DNA from: Rhinopomastus cyanomelas
Lineage: Eukaryota > Chordata > Aves > Bucerotiformes > Rhinopomastidae
NCBI GenBank assembly: GCA_013400115.1
Contig: VXBP01008597.1
Location: forward strand, 558,001-622,000
DNA: 64,000 nucleotides
Direction of reading: 5' to 3'
Shown: positions 1 through 12,076 of the stretch, one piece after another
How positions within the stretch are numbered: position 1 is the first letter of the stretch
Layout of the letters: every line of letters begins with the position of its first letter
The notes under the pieces: generated by a model
Database searches by the model: none
The model's input: the letters and a program-made list of their open reading frames with translations, nothing else
Told to the model about the DNA's origin: nothing
Translations under genes and position numbers: made by a program

Positions 1-388
1 GACATTTGCCCTGTTGTTTCTGACCACTAAGGGGTCTGCACATGGCTGATTTCCTACTTTTATTTTTCTCTTTGTTTCGGTCCCCTCCTTTAAAAAAGTT
101 AACCTTTCATCTAGATAGGTAGATCACTGAGCTCTGCGCCGGATTCCTGGCAGAGACAGGACTGTCCTGTTTTACCTGCTCTGTATGTGATGACTCATTG
201 TACCGAGCTTGCCCGTCAAATTTTAGAACAAATTTTCAGTGCATGGTTTATTGCATTGAGGTGGTTCAGGACTGCCAGGTCACTTGGCTGAGAAGTAACT
301 CTGAATTTATATACTGCCTGGAAATGAAAAACATTGCCAAGTTGCTTGAAAGAGGGAAGTTGAGATTAATTGTTCTGCTCTTTTCCAG

Positions 389-492
389 GCCTGCCCTGGC
401 TGACAACTGGTACTCCTTGTCTTACCTCTACTTCAGCACACTTGGGACGCTGATCACACTCTTTGTGGGAATAATCATCAGCCTGCTAACAG
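389..492 (+). CDS. SLC5A8: SLC5A8 exon: last transmembrane helix
   Basis: Acceptor ttttccag ends at 388 and donor gtacca starts at 493. 104 nt, starting with the third base of a codon and ending after the first base of the next. It encodes PALADNWYSLSYLYFSTLG and then the hydrophobic run TLITLFVGIIISLL, the final membrane segment of the SLC5 fold. Bases 1-388 are intron of the same gene; I see nothing else in them. Confidence 0.92.
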
Positions 493-3400
493 GTACCAGT
501 TCCAGAGCTGTGACTGAACTTGTTGTAGATCTCTTTCACACTGAGATGACCAAAAAGCGTCCCTGCCACAGGAAGTAAAAGTTGCCATCCTCCCCTCAGC
601 CCTTCTGCACCCCACTCATGATCTTGGCTTGCAACAAAAGCTGCCTTGAATTGATTTTCATCCTGAGGTGCAAAAAAAAAATAAAAGACATCTGTCTTTT
701 CTGTTTTGTTAGACACAAGCAGGGGCTGGAGGTTTAGAGATTGTCCCTAACATGACAACAACTCCAAACAAGGAGGTAAACCCCTGCTTCTAGAGGAGAA
801 AAGCAGTTTTACTTGAGTGAGTCCAGAGCACTCACGGGTCATTGTCTGCGTGTGTGTAGTGCATGCTTTCCACCACCTCACTGAGCACGTACCTAAGGGC
901 TGCAGGCCCTGTGCATGGCTATGTTAGCACCTTTTTCAGTTGCCCTGTACTATTTGTGCAAGGGACAAAAAGCAGCATCCTACGGGTAAGAGCAGGGACT
1001 TCAGTTGCAGCCCATGGCCACACTCCTTTTGCACCCGAGCGAGATGAAGAGCGCACCCGTCATCTTCCTTACGCACGGCAGAAACTGCACAAAAGCTGCT
1101 GCTCTCATAGATTTCCCCACAGCTATGGCAGGACTATGAAACCCCAAACCCAACAGACAAACTCACTTCCATTAGTTTTTCTTTGCCTTGCAACTGTACC
1201 ATTCTCCTTTCCTTTCGAGTTTCTACAGGATTTCCCCCCTCTTCTTCCCATCACTGTGACAGTGCTTGTGAACAAGGTTGGGACTGAGCCACCCATGGGC
1301 CACGAAACAACGCATGAAATCCTGGCAACTCCATAAATCCAGATGAGGAAAAAGCCTCAGCCCAGGAAAGAGAAAACCCAGAAGAACTAACTCAACCACA
1401 CTACCACCCTACTATTTATGGAGCAAGACCCCATTTAAGCCTTGGGTGGCAACCAGAGCTAATTCCCAGGATCTGCCTCTCCTTTCTTTCCTATAAACAT
1501 TCCCCTCCAAGAGGAGTCAGTATTCCATGCCTTAGTGATGCCAAAATATCTCATTCACCCTCATACCCCACCTTGGAGCTGCCCATAAATAACTCACTGC
1601 AAAAACTGCTGGTGACTCTGGATACGGGAGTCTTGCTGAGGAGCTGAGGCCTGGGGCTCCACAGCTCTTGATCTAGCAGGGTGGTCTCAGGTACCACTGT
1701 GTGGGATCCATCCTTTTCTGTTGAGTGTCTCAGGTTTTTTAAACAACAAGAAGTCTGAGGATGATGTAGAAATGGCTAAGGCATTTCAAGTGGACCTCGC
1801 AGGGAAATGACCCCTAAGCTTCATGGCTTTTGCTACATGACTCTGGCCTGTTCACCTGCTCTGGTGCCCATGGGTGGGCTCTGACACACCGTCTGCATGT
1901 GGAAACCTAACTGCCACTGAAATCTGCCTGTTTTGCAGGAGGACTAAAGCAGAACACAGACAGTAGATTCCTGCTGACCAAAGAAGATTTCCTGTCCAAC
2001 TTCTCATGGTCTAAATCTGAGACAGTAAGTGTAATTACGCATCTCTGAGTTAAATCAGTTTTTCTCCTGGAGACAGAGGCAAGCAGTCCCTGGCTTATTT
2101 TTTATCACCAGGATGAGTAGCACCTGATGATGCTTTAAAGCAGCAGCAGAGCACATGGCAAGGAGGAGTGAAGCAGGTGGCATTGGCAGGGAAGCTGTGT
2201 TTAGCCACAGCTTGACTTCAGCAAACAACAGAGCAGCAGCTGGGACAAGGGACAGTTGTGCTCTGTGTTTCTGCCAAAATACCACCTTACTAGTCTTTTG
2301 GAAGCTTTAAACACAGTTTAGACTAGCAATGCTTCCTGTGTTGGTAACATGTTCTCTAAAAGCTGGGGTGTTTTCACAGCTTTGGCTACTGTTTGAGAGA
2401 AAAAAACCTCTAGTCAGTGTGTCAGTTTCCTAGCTCCATCCCTAAGATGTGGAGATGTTACTGGGTAGTAACATCCCTTAGAAAGAGAACTTGTTTGTTC
2501 TGGTTTTTGAAGTAAACCATAGATCACCTGTCAATCAGCTTCACCAGGATGCTCAACATTCAAGCTCAGCTTTGATTGGTGCTTTCTGAGTGCTGCGGTA
2601 CAGGCAGTGGTCACATCTTCAGGACTGTCCATTTTGCAAAATGTTTTTCCTCCATGAAGTGATTCCTTGCCTTATGATCATGTGCTTCTGGCTATGAACA
2701 CCATGTTGGACTTCTACAATACTATTGTAATTCTGTTTGGCCATGACAGAAGCGGAGACCAGCCGGGATGTTATTGCTATTCACTGTCTTTAACAGACCA
2801 CATCTGTTTGCATCTTGAATTTAATACCTGAAGTCTTGTGAAAAAAAACAAAGCACCCATGTGGTCCTGGTCCTCCTTTTGTTATTAATGTATTTATAGA
2901 AACTTTTTTTTTTTTCCTTAACAGCTACTGCTAAGTTGAGCTCTAGCTGTTCTTTGGCGCTCCTGATTTTTTTTGTGCAGGGTATGACAATATGTCCTTA
3001 AAGCCTTTATGAGAGGTCTGCCCCCTTTTCTAGAGGTCATAAACTCTTTTTTTGTTCTTGAGGTGCATCCAAAGATCCCTACTTAGCCAAGCTGGTCTCC
3101 TTCCCCGTCTACTCATCTTTTGTCTCACGGGGAGAGCCTGCTCCTGTGCCTTTAAGACTTCCCTCTTGAAGTATGTCCAGCCTTCCTGGACTCCTGTATC
3201 TTTTAGGGCAGCCTCCAAGGGACTTTGCCAATCAGTCTGCTCCAGAAGGCTAAGGTAACGGTTTCACTAGTCCCTCTCCTTGTTTTCCCAAGGACTGAAA
3301 ACTCAGTCAATTCATGATCACTGTGCTCTAGACAACCTCCAAACTTTACTTCTCCCACAAGATCTTCCCTGTTCACAAGAAGCAGGTCCAAGATGTCATC

Positions 3401-4504
3401 TTCAGTGGTTGACTCCCTCATCAGTTGTGTCAGGAAGTTGTCTTCAGACAATCCAGGAACCTCTGGGACTGTTGTCCAGCAGATATCAGAAAAATTAAAG
3501 TCTCCCATGTGCACAAGAGGCAGTGACTATGAAACTTCTCCCAGCTGCCTATAAAAAATTTCATCTGTTTCCTTATCCTGATTGGGTGGTCTATAACAGA
3601 CTCTGGCCACAGTATCTCTTTTGCTGGCTTTACACCTTATTCTTACTCACAGACTCAGCCCTGTCCTCACCTGCATTCATTTGTATGGTTTCATATGTCT
3701 CTCTAAGGATACGGAGGAGGGCCACTCCATCACCTCTTCCTCCTTGCCTATACTTCTGAAATGTTGATAGCCATCAATTGCAGCACTCCAGTTGTGGGAG
3801 TCATCCCACCAGGTTTCTGTGATGGCTACCATATCATAGTTTTCCTGCTGCACAACAGCCTCCAGCTCCTCCTGTTTAGTGTCCAAGCTGTGTGCATTGG
3901 TGTATAAGCATTTCAGTGAGGGGGCCGAGTACAGTTTTCAGTACTGAGAGGTGATAGCCCTTCTGGTTGTCTCTCATGCAAATCTGTTCATCAAATATGT
4001 TCATCTGCTCTTCATAATACAACCAGGGCAAGGAAAAGGCTTGGGAGTCAATAACTAACTCTAGGAGCTGGTGATGACAGATAACTGGACACGAAAACAG
4101 AAATTAGAGCTTTGCACACCCAAAAATACTTTAGACACTTTGCAAGACAAGAACTTTTTACACAACCAGTACCTTATGCAACAGGAAACTTTCCGTGGCC
4201 CTGGAAAATTACCAGCCACTGCAATGAATAACTATGCTCTATGTCAGCACCCAACATGTGTTTTCCTGCAAGGAATCCCGTGTGTCAGTCCTGACTCTGC
4301 TTGTACGCAGGTTACAGAGAGGAAGCCCATTTTTTCCGCCTCACAATATGGCTTTTGTCTTTTGATTTTTAGCCAGAGAAAGAGGAAGTGTTGCACAGGA
4401 AATCATTTACCACGGCCTCTGAAGGAACTGACAACCCTGCTTTCAGCCACATTGAGATGGACGTTACAAGCAAGAACGACAAAGTCAATGGCCTTCATAT
4501 ATGA
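389..4504 (+). CDS. SLC5A8: SLC5A8 (SMCT1) 3' part, last three coding exons
   Basis: Sodium-coupled monocarboxylate transporter of the plasma membrane (SLC5 sodium/solute symporter family; substrates lactate, pyruvate, short-chain fatty acids, nicotinate). Exons seen: 389-492, 1939-2024, 4373-4504. Phases join cleanly (T / G|GA-G / ACA|CCA). The joined stretch reads a final membrane helix (YSLSYLYFSTLGTLITLFVG), a cytoplasmic tail with LTKEDFLSNF, and a terminal block with TDNPAF. These three motifs match the mammalian SLC5A8 tail as I know it and differ from SLC5A12, whose tail lacks TDNPAF. The 5' exons (most of the transporter core) lie before the window. The gene runs toward ANO4, which is on the opposite strand. 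Odd: the last three residues are LHI, not the PDZ-binding TRL of human SLC5A8. Confidence 0.93.
1939..2024 (+). CDS. SLC5A8: SLC5A8 exon: cytoplasmic tail, part 1
   Basis: Acceptor ttttgcag ends at 1938, donor gtaagt starts at 2025; 86 nt. It encodes GGLKQNTDSRFLLTKEDF followed by LSNFSWSKSET, the conserved start of the SLC5A8 cytosolic tail. The intron before it (493-1938) has no recognisable repeat or gene. The intron after it (2025-4372) holds a decayed CR1 ORF2 fragment. Confidence 0.9.
3020..3990 (-). mobile_element. CR1 LINE ORF2 fragment (endonuclease region), decayed
   Basis: On the minus strand broken frames read AITETWWDDSHNWSAAIDGY (near 3780-3840), MGDFNFSDICW (near 3480-3510) and LSRDLWMHLKNKKRVYDL (near 3030-3080), in the order of the CR1 APE-type endonuclease and linker. 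Frameshifts separate them. There is no RT and no CR1 3' tail, so this is an internal relic in the last SLC5A8 intron. Confidence 0.85.
4373..4504 (+). CDS. SLC5A8: SLC5A8 last coding exon and stop
   Basis: Acceptor tgatttttag ends at 4372. 43 codons and a TGA stop at 4502-4504. It contains EGTDNPAFSHIEMDVTS, aligning to the TDNPAFNHIEL block of mammalian SLC5A8, and ends NGLHI. The human tail ends in a class I PDZ ligand (TRL); this one does not fit S/T-x-hydrophobic. Confidence 0.92.
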   Translation, partial: PEKEEVLHRKSFTTASEGTDNPAFSHIEMDVTSKNDKVNGLHI

Positions 4505-5925
4505 CGCGGGGCCACTACAGCCCACAAACCCAGTTTTGTACGTGAAAAGCGCCCTTGCGATTCCTGTGCTGGATCAGTCACCAGCCCTGCTGGCACCACG
4601 GGCAGTCATCTGCTGAGCTTCGTGCCTCTGTCACCCTTGCATGACTTTGACATTAGTTAAGAAAGGGGTTAGGTCTTTCTGGTACTTCCTGATTGTCTCT
4701 TCCGCTCTGGATCTTGGTGACAGGGCTTAAGGCAATATTGCTGTGTGAAATATGTGCCTGATATTCGTAAGCCTCCTGAGAATGTCTGGTTTGAATCAGT
4801 TCACTCTCAGAGAAAATTTTTATTTGTCAAGAGCACCGTCAAGCCCCTCAGAACCCGTGGCTGTGTTTATGTTTATTTGTTTGATTGGTCTCTTTTTTGT
4901 TTGTTTTTGTTTATTTGTTTGCTTGTTTCTTGCTTTCTTTTAAGTCATTGAATATATGAAGAGACTCGGGCTGTGGGACCTTATTGGCTTGCAAGAAACA
5001 ATTAGTCTTTCCTTAGTACAAGAGGTGTTTTTAGTGCCATCTGATGCCTTTGTAAAACTGGTGCCGACAGTGTATTTATTTTGCTGGTTTTGTCACACAT
5101 GTTTGTTTTCATGGAGCCGCCGATTCCCTGGTTACCTGTATTTCCTCCCTTGTGTGCACTGCTGGAAACTACAATGTTGTCTTTGGTGGGTGGTAGGTGG
5201 AGGCAAAAGTCAGTAATATTCTTTGCCTTCATGCTTCACCTTCCTCTTGCCCTTACAGAGCTGGTCCTCGTGCAGGAAGTGAGTTGTTTGGGCTTTTTAT
5301 TCAGTGCCACACAGCAGGACCACAGCAGTCTTCTATTTCATCCCCAGCATGCTGGCCTAGGACCACTCCTGCACTGGACTAGTGCGACAGAGATGTTAAT
5401 AGAAGAGGGCTCCCTTCACTGCACTGGACAAGTTGCCACTGCTGCTATCTGTGAAGTGGAGAGCTGACACCTCATGGAGCCATTTGTGTTCATATAGTCC
5501 CTGGGATTAATGTTCAAGGTTGGTTCTGATCAGGCACGAGCTTGTCACGTTTTGGCAGTCAGGCAGAATCCACTGCTCAATCCCTCAAGACAGAGAAGGG
5601 ATTACAGAGAACATAATTTGGTGAAGGCTTCTCTAGGGCTGCCAGGCACGGGATGGTTCATCCTTTGGTTGGGTGGCAAAGAGAAGCTGAATAGCTCATC
5701 CACTGCAGACCTTGCACTGTACTGTTGGTCCGAGATGGCGAAACCCCCTTGTTTCCTTCTCCTCTGTGCTTTCTAGTGTAGCAGGGAACAGGCTGACCCA
5801 GTCTGTTGGTGTTGGTGTTGGTTCTGTACTGCAGGCTTTTTGCTACGGCTCTACACAGGTGTTTAAAACTCGTCTACAGAAGCAAAATCTAATTGGAAAA
5901 TAAAAGCCATTGCAGGAAATTCAAG
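4505..5925 (+). other. SLC5A8: SLC5A8 3' UTR (inferred)
   Basis: From the stop codon to shortly after AATAAA at 5899-5904, which is followed by a GT-rich stretch (gctgtgtgtctt near 5970) suited to cleavage. It contains a GTTT/ATTTGTTT-rich pyrimidine tract at about 4860-4940. No repeat element was recognised. The 3' end is inferred from the signal only. Confidence 0.55.
5899..5904 (+). terminator. Poly(A) signal AATAAA of SLC5A8 (candidate)
   Basis: First canonical AATAAA hexamer noted downstream of the SLC5A8 stop, about 1.4 kb away, with GT-rich sequence within about 70 bases after it. Confidence 0.5.
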
Positions 5926-8274
5926 CTGTGAAGCATAAACCTGTCGTGCTTGAGAGTCAAATGAAAAACTGGCTGTGTGTCTTAAATGCTTTCTAAATGT
6001 TATGCTGTGTTTGTGCCAGGTGTTGAGCTGCTGAACTCAGACTGTGACAGAGTGCTAGTTTAACTGCCTTGCCTTTAGCATCTAAATCAATTTATTCCTT
6101 GCTGCTGTGACAGGAGGAGCTTGATGATCTATTGCATGAGATGAACTGGCAGTATCAGAAAACATCAAGAATTAAAAATGGGGTCCAAGGAGCAGACAGC
6201 TCCTAGAGAACAGGCCAGACAGACACTGAACATGTTGCCACCAGTGGCAGCCTCCCTTGGCTAACCTGGTGCAAAACTGTGAGATGAATGCAGGTTTCCT
6301 CTTTGCCTCCTGAAGCAACTGGTTTGCATGATGCAATGCAGAGTTTAGGGACAGCCCCTCGTCTCCTGTTCCTCTGTTGCAGCTCTGTGACCAGGTGAGT
6401 GCTGAGAGCCACTGTGCACAAGAGTTGTGAATTACGTCTTGTGTCTCTATAAGATTGAGATAAACAGTATCCCAGATAGAGCCTTCTGGGATTATGGGGC
6501 TATCCCAGTCACTCTGAGATTACCATTCTGCTGACGGAATGAGCTGGCTATACTTGTCAAGTCAGACAATAAGTGCAGTTCATTCAGCCTTGTGTCTTGA
6601 CTTCATGAGAGAGAAGTAGGTGCTGCATTTGACGCTACAAAATAGTTATGTAGCCTTGGAATACAGTAATTTGTACTTCCCTGGTGCTTCCAGCCCACAG
6701 ACCTGACAAAGGGTAAGTACTGGTATCTCCGCACCGTTGTAGGGTGCTGAAATGGAAAGGACAGGTTTGCCTCTGTATTCCTGTGCTTTAGTGCACGGAG
6801 TAAGCTGTGGACAGAGATAAGAGCGGCCTGTAGCAAGCCCTTGACCTGTGTGCTTGCTGGTATGGCTGCAGCTCTCAGCAAAAAGGTACCTCCACCTGAA
6901 TGCGCTTCTCTGGAAGGTGACTGGTTTGTTAAACAGCATCAGTGTGGCCTTTATTGCACCACACCGTACCAAGATCACTGTGCTGTAACTCATACTGCCT
7001 TAAACCATCCTGTATGGTCTGTGAATTCTACCTGGCTGGTTTGTGAAGACTAACCTTCCCAGTTGTCACAGTTAGAAAAAAAAGTAGCACTAGATTTTTG
7101 ACCCCAGTGCTTTGAATTCACAGGTGTTTAAAACAGAGAAAAGACATAAATGACCATCTAATCTTCCCTTTGCTGAGTCACTATTTGGGCACTGAGCAGT
7201 CATTTAACTCTAACTTTAGTGTGAAGTGAAAATTGGGGCCAGGTGATATTTCCTGGTCCACAGCCACAACACCGAGATGAGTTTTCACTGGAGAGAATAA
7301 CTTACTGCAAGCAGTTTAGAGACAAACATTCTTAAGAGACTGAGGGGTGACCACATTAATGTCTATGAATATGTGAGGGGTGGGTGTCAGGAGGATGGAG
7401 CCAGCCTCTTCTAATTGTTATCTGGTGACAGGACAAGAAGCAATGGGTGCAAGTTGGAACATAGGAGGTTCCATATAAATATGAGAAGGAACTTCTTCGC
7501 AGTGAGGGTGACAGAGCACTGGAACAGGCTCTCCAGGGTGGTTGTGGAGTCTGCTTCTCTGGAGGTGTTTAAAACCCTCCTGGATGTGTTCCTGTGTAAT
7601 TTGGTCTAGGTGGTCCTGCTGTGTCAGGGGGATTGGACTAGATGATCTTTTGAGGTCCCTTCTGATCCTTAATGATTCTATGGTTCTATGCAGCTTTGCA
7701 GATAACTCCTGCAATTACCCCACTTCTTGCTAATCAAGCTCCTTAGCTACAATGTGACTCTTTCTGCTTTACTTTTGTTTTAATTGGCATCATCAACTAA
7801 AGCAATTAATTACAGTATTATTTTCTCTAGGATCATATGCTGTTTTCTGCTAGTTGAACCGTAAGCCAGAGCATTCTCTGTATTGAAGCAGCAAGATAAT
7901 TCTTGCTGTCCCCATGGCACGATGTTTTTGCATCTCTCCCAGCCAAAAGCTCACCAGACAAAGAAACCAGGGTGCTCAAACAGTTTTAGTTCCATGGGAG
8001 CGAGACCGATCCACCCTGTCCAAATTGCATGCAGCATCTGGTAGGGTTAAGAGAAGAACAAGTAGAACCATTTGAAAAAGAACTAAAAGCACAACAGGAA
8101 TGGTATTGACTACATGAATAAACAACGGATCCACAACAAGAAAGCAGTGGTGGGTTTAGGCCCTTCTGGGTCTGCATTTGAATTTGGGTCTGCTTGCTAA
8201 AGGGATAAGATAAACGTAAACCAACCCATGAATGCCCGGGAGCGAACACTTCTTATGCATCACTTATTTTAGAG
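5926..8274. other. Intergenic interval between convergent genes
   Basis: Lies between the inferred SLC5A8 3' end and the lowest candidate ANO4 3' end. The only recognisable content is the CR1 3' end at 7331-7690. Short open frames here show no family resemblance and no splice context. Confidence 0.5.
7331..7690 (+). mobile_element. CR1 3' end
   Basis: Typical avian CR1 3' sequence: ...ggaacttcttcgcagtgagg, gattggactagatgatc, then the ending attctatggttctatg. 5' truncated at about 360 bp. Confidence 0.9.
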
Positions 8275-8389
8275 TTTATTGCGTCACATTGTACAAGCGT
8301 TGAACATGGCTTTATGTTGATGATTTCTTTTGTAAAGTGTGAAAACTTGACATTCTTCTCCATAGGATTTTTTTATTTACAAATAAACA

Positions 8390-8421
8390 ATCTCTCTATA
8401 TACTATATATATAATATATAT
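8390..8421. repeat. AT-rich dinucleotide run
   Basis: tctctctatatactatatat followed by further at repeats. Confidence 0.7.
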
Positions 8422-10842
8422 GGTAAGTAACGTGAGTCCTCTCAGATTGAAAATAAAAAAGAACTGATTTGTAAACACTGTTTCTGTTGCAGTATTTGGT
8501 GGCTTGAACGCAGATGATGTTCTACACCTAGGATTTTTCTCTTGTCCAAGGATCCAGGCTGTTCATTTACATTTTTTATTCTAAGGTCTGTAAAACCAGC
8601 ATGGGACAGAATGCAAAAAACGTAGCAAACAGGCTGAAAAACCGTCCCAATATACAATTTACCCCCATGGTTTTAAAAAGTGGCCCGTAAATGCTTGTGA
8701 AGTACATGCTTGCTGCCAGGAGTGGTCTATGAAGGTCAATCCTACGCTGCTTGCAAGATGATTTCCCAGTAAATCCTTTGATGTGTGCTGTCCTGCTCGC
8801 TATGTAAAATGTCTGTGGCATGCACTGAGGTTGCATTTTTTTTGTCCTCATTCCCTTGAAGATAGCGCCCTTGTGGAGCTGACATAAGTAAACAACATAT
8901 AGGATGATCACCTGGAGGTTTAAACAAAACCCATCATCAGATCAGAAGGAAGGGAATGGCGTAAGTTTGCAATCTATAGACCATTAGATGTTCATTTATT
9001 GTTAGCCTATTATTTATATTTTCCTAATTAGTAAAATAAAGAAGGGGGCATCTTTCCTGAGCTTTGTGCAAGATAGCTCTGAAAGACTCGAGAGAAGTCT
9101 GTTCAGCAGACCTCTGTGGGTCACCTGGTCAATAATGAGCGACAGAAAAGTCGTCAGGACCTGCCAGAGGGCCAGAGCCCCTTTCATTGTCGCACTCGGA
9201 ACAAGCTTGTTAAGCAACCAACTCGTGTTCTCATTTAGACCACAACAGGACACAACCCTGAGCAATCTATTGCCATGAAAACTCATTGTAGTGGAGCTAC
9301 ACTGAAAACTAGTCTCAGAAGCAGTTATTGTCTATTGTGTTTCTGCTGTGGGTCCTTCTGGCACATTACATTGCTGTGTTCCTCTGGAGTGGAAGTCACT
9401 TTGTTTTCTATGAGGTTTGAGTTCAGTTCTTGAAAGTTACTGAGTCCTGCATGGACAAAGCTGTATCTTACTGCAGGAGTTGGTAAGGTTACCCACTCAC
9501 GTGGGTGACACCAATTTGATGCATGGCTCATGCCTCACTTTACTACTTAGCAAACAGCTTCTAAGCTCTTGGCATCGTTGTTTTAGGTATAAAAACAAGA
9601 GGGTATGCAGACTAATCCAATTGCTCGTGTGAGTTTGGTCCCCAGGCTGTAAGTGCAGTACGCACCCGTCGGTGGTGTAACCACTGACCCATCTGGCACG
9701 TGTGTGTTGAAGGATGATATTGCCTTATCTCCACCTCTTATTTATAGAGACAGAAATGCCCCCATTTCATCACTGCCCACATGGGATGTGTCCACAGCTG
9801 CTGTAGCTGAAGCAAAGATTCAAAGTTTATTTCCTCATCAGATAGAACCACCATAACCTCATAACCACTAGCTGTGCTCCCCACTCAGTTTGGCACCAAG
9901 TGATCAGAGAACAGATGAATCCTGAATTTACTTCAGTGATTATGTTGCCTGATGAGACCTTTAGGTTTGGTCCAGGAACACCTGATAAATGGGAGCCGCT
10001 ATACCATTTATTCTTTCTGTGTGGAATGATAGATCACTACTGGAAGAGGTTCCTTGCTGAGAGGAAGCAAAGTGTGGGCAGGCAGTGGCTTCTCTCTCCT
10101 TCCTCAGACAGTGCTACCTCTAATCAAAACCTTCCACTCACATGGAAATAGCACATGTTCTCTGTTGCAGAAAGAATTTAACACATCTAATATGGGGTCT
10201 TCATGCAAGTAGTTCTGATGTCTTGTGGAACTTGAGGCACTCCTTCATGGGTCTTGCATTGTGTGATCTGTCCAGAAGGTCAAATTCTATCCCTTCTGTT
10301 GAATGACTTCTGGGAGAACTTGTAGAAACAATCTGATGAATTTTCCTCCGTCTTAAATGTCTTCAAACTGACATGGTCACAATTTCTGTGGGGCTCTAGA
10401 GATCTAGAAAATGGCTAAACAAATGGGTCAGCTCCAGCATTTTGTATCTAGCTATATCCCCACCAGACTGCAGGGTTGCTTCCACTTGGAAGTCTTGGCT
10501 TTTTAGGTTCCTTCTTCACATTGTGGCTGATTATGCCACTGTATGTTCTGCAAAAAGTTACCTCTTTGAGGGGAGATGTGGTAGAACTTTCACAACGCCC
10601 AGTATTTTGATGAATTTTGCTCCATCCAACACTTCTGCGGCCTTCAGACCTACAAGTGCACTATTTTGCGCTACTGATCTGGGACATTTTTATTTCTTGG
10701 TGCCAAGCAATTGCAAAAGAATACAGCCAGTGGCTCCTTTCACTCAAATGTCATTCTGCAGCCTGCACAGAAATGCCCTGCATGAAGGATTTCAAGCTAT
10801 TTCATAGCTTGAAAGTCTTTTGTTTCATTTTCCACCCTCCGC

Positions 10843-10925
10843 AGATCATAGGATCATAGGATGTTAGGGGTTGGAAGGGACCCAAGAGATCATTGAGTCC
10901 AACCCCCTGACAGAAGGATGAACCT
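10843..10925 (-). mobile_element. CR1 3' tail
   Basis: Starts with the reversed CR1 end (atcataggatcatagg) followed by ggttggaagggaccc and gagtccaaccccc. About 80 bp; downstream of the ANO4 stop. Confidence 0.85.
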
Positions 10926-11884
10926 CAATGTTACAAGCGTAGAGATTCTGAATGATGGCTCTTTTGCTTTGCTAACCTTGTTCCTCTTTTGCTTTTTTCC
11001 CACTTATGCCATAGGTCTGTAAGAAACAGTCTGTCTTCCATTAATGCGCGTCACCCACAGTAACTCGTGGTGGGGCCTCAACGTGATCTTGCCATGCCAA
11101 TGCATGAGCAGTTCTGTGTGGGGTGCCCCAGCCTGATTTGTTTCCTTCAGACACCGGACAGTCCAACAGCTGAAAAGGCACTATTTAAATGTTTAAAACA
11201 TGTTACCAACGTTTCATAGTATCACCTCCAAACGAATGATGGCCTGCCCCTGGCCACATCGACGTGCTTGTTTATGTCAGCACTTCTGCTCGCCTGCGTT
11301 CTTCAGCGTTGTTAGACCAGCTAATTAGACTCGTGGTCAAGCATCTCCTCCTAAAACAAATACTTCAGTGTTGTTGAAGCAATGGAAATGGTCCACACAC
11401 GTGACCTCAAGTCATGGTAAATGCTTGCTAACACAGCTTAGTCCTCTGTGGAAGAGAGTGAGGTTGCCACGTATGTGCTGCAGTTGGTGGCCACATGGCC
11501 AACTCACAGTCACTGGTTATGAAGTAGCAACTGAGTCATGAGAACAAGCCATACAGTCACTGAGTTCCCTAAATCACTGTAAGATACATGACTGCTTTGA
11601 ACTTTGAACATAGGCCTGGGACCTTCCTCAATGGAGGGCAGAGACTTAAGCAGTGGTCTAGTTTGCTCATGCTGGCTTTAGCTCTGGAGAAGACTAAGCC
11701 TTGCAAAACCTTTAAGTTCAAAAGGCCTACGACAAGATGTGCCTCAGTAAACACGGGTGCACGTGTGCCAAGTGCACACAATATTAACTGACTGTCCCCT
11801 TCAGTGCACCCTCCTCTGAAGAAAACCAGGACATGTTACAAACAGAATTCCTATCTTCCCTTAAGCAGTTTCCTTCTCACCCCA

Positions 11885-12076
11885 TCATGGCCACTCATTG
11901 TGATAAGATTTTCCATTTTTCTTCCTTTCCTTCCGCTCTTTCTGCAGCCGTTCTAGTTCAGCTTCATACATCATTTCCTGAATCAGGTACTTTTCTCTCC
12001 TCATCCGATCTCTCAGGTCTTTTGGGAGATCTGGGATTAAGTATGAGATCAGGTGCTTTATGCAAAAGACAAGGTG
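11885..12076 (-). CDS. ANO4: ANO4 last coding exon and stop
   Basis: 192 nt ending in TGA (11885-11887); acceptor tgttttcacag. Encodes HLVFCIKHLISYLIPDLPKD, LRDRMRREKYLIQEMMYEAE and LERLQKERKERKKNGKSYHN ending EWP: the end of TM10 and the cytosolic C-terminal helix. The KERKERKKNGK block and NEWP end identify ANO4 rather than ANO3. Confidence 0.97.
   Translation of the reverse strand, partial: HLVFCIKHLISYLIPDLPKDLRDRMRREKYLIQEMMYEAELERLQKERKERKKNGKSYHNEWP

Larger units (their letters stand above)
8275..11884 (-). other. ANO4: Possible long ANO4 3' UTR / intergenic
   Basis: Runs from the ANO4 stop downstream on the minus strand. A minus-strand AATAAA at 8275-8280, preceded by A/T-rich sequence including a TGTAAATA Pumilio-type site near 8374, could mark a distal 3' end. 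Other minus-strand AATAAA copies occur near 9827 and 10008, so the true end is unresolved. It contains an AT dinucleotide run at 8390-8421 and a CR1 tail at 10843-10925. Confidence 0.3.

Noticed and set aside
863..1336. 157-codon open frame, longest in the SLC5A8 intron
   Set aside because: Lies in intron sequence, has no recognisable domain, low-complexity composition and no splice context.
389..4504. Assignment to SLC5A12 instead of SLC5A8
   Set aside because: The LTKEDFLSNF and TDNPAF tail motifs fit SLC5A8; the SLC5A12 tail I know ends differently, and the neighbour is ANO4 rather than ANO3.
9014..9290. A stretch at 9060-9290 with open frames on both strands, considered as a small gene
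   Set aside because: No homology recognised and no exon signals; more likely 3' UTR or intergenic sequence of ANO4.
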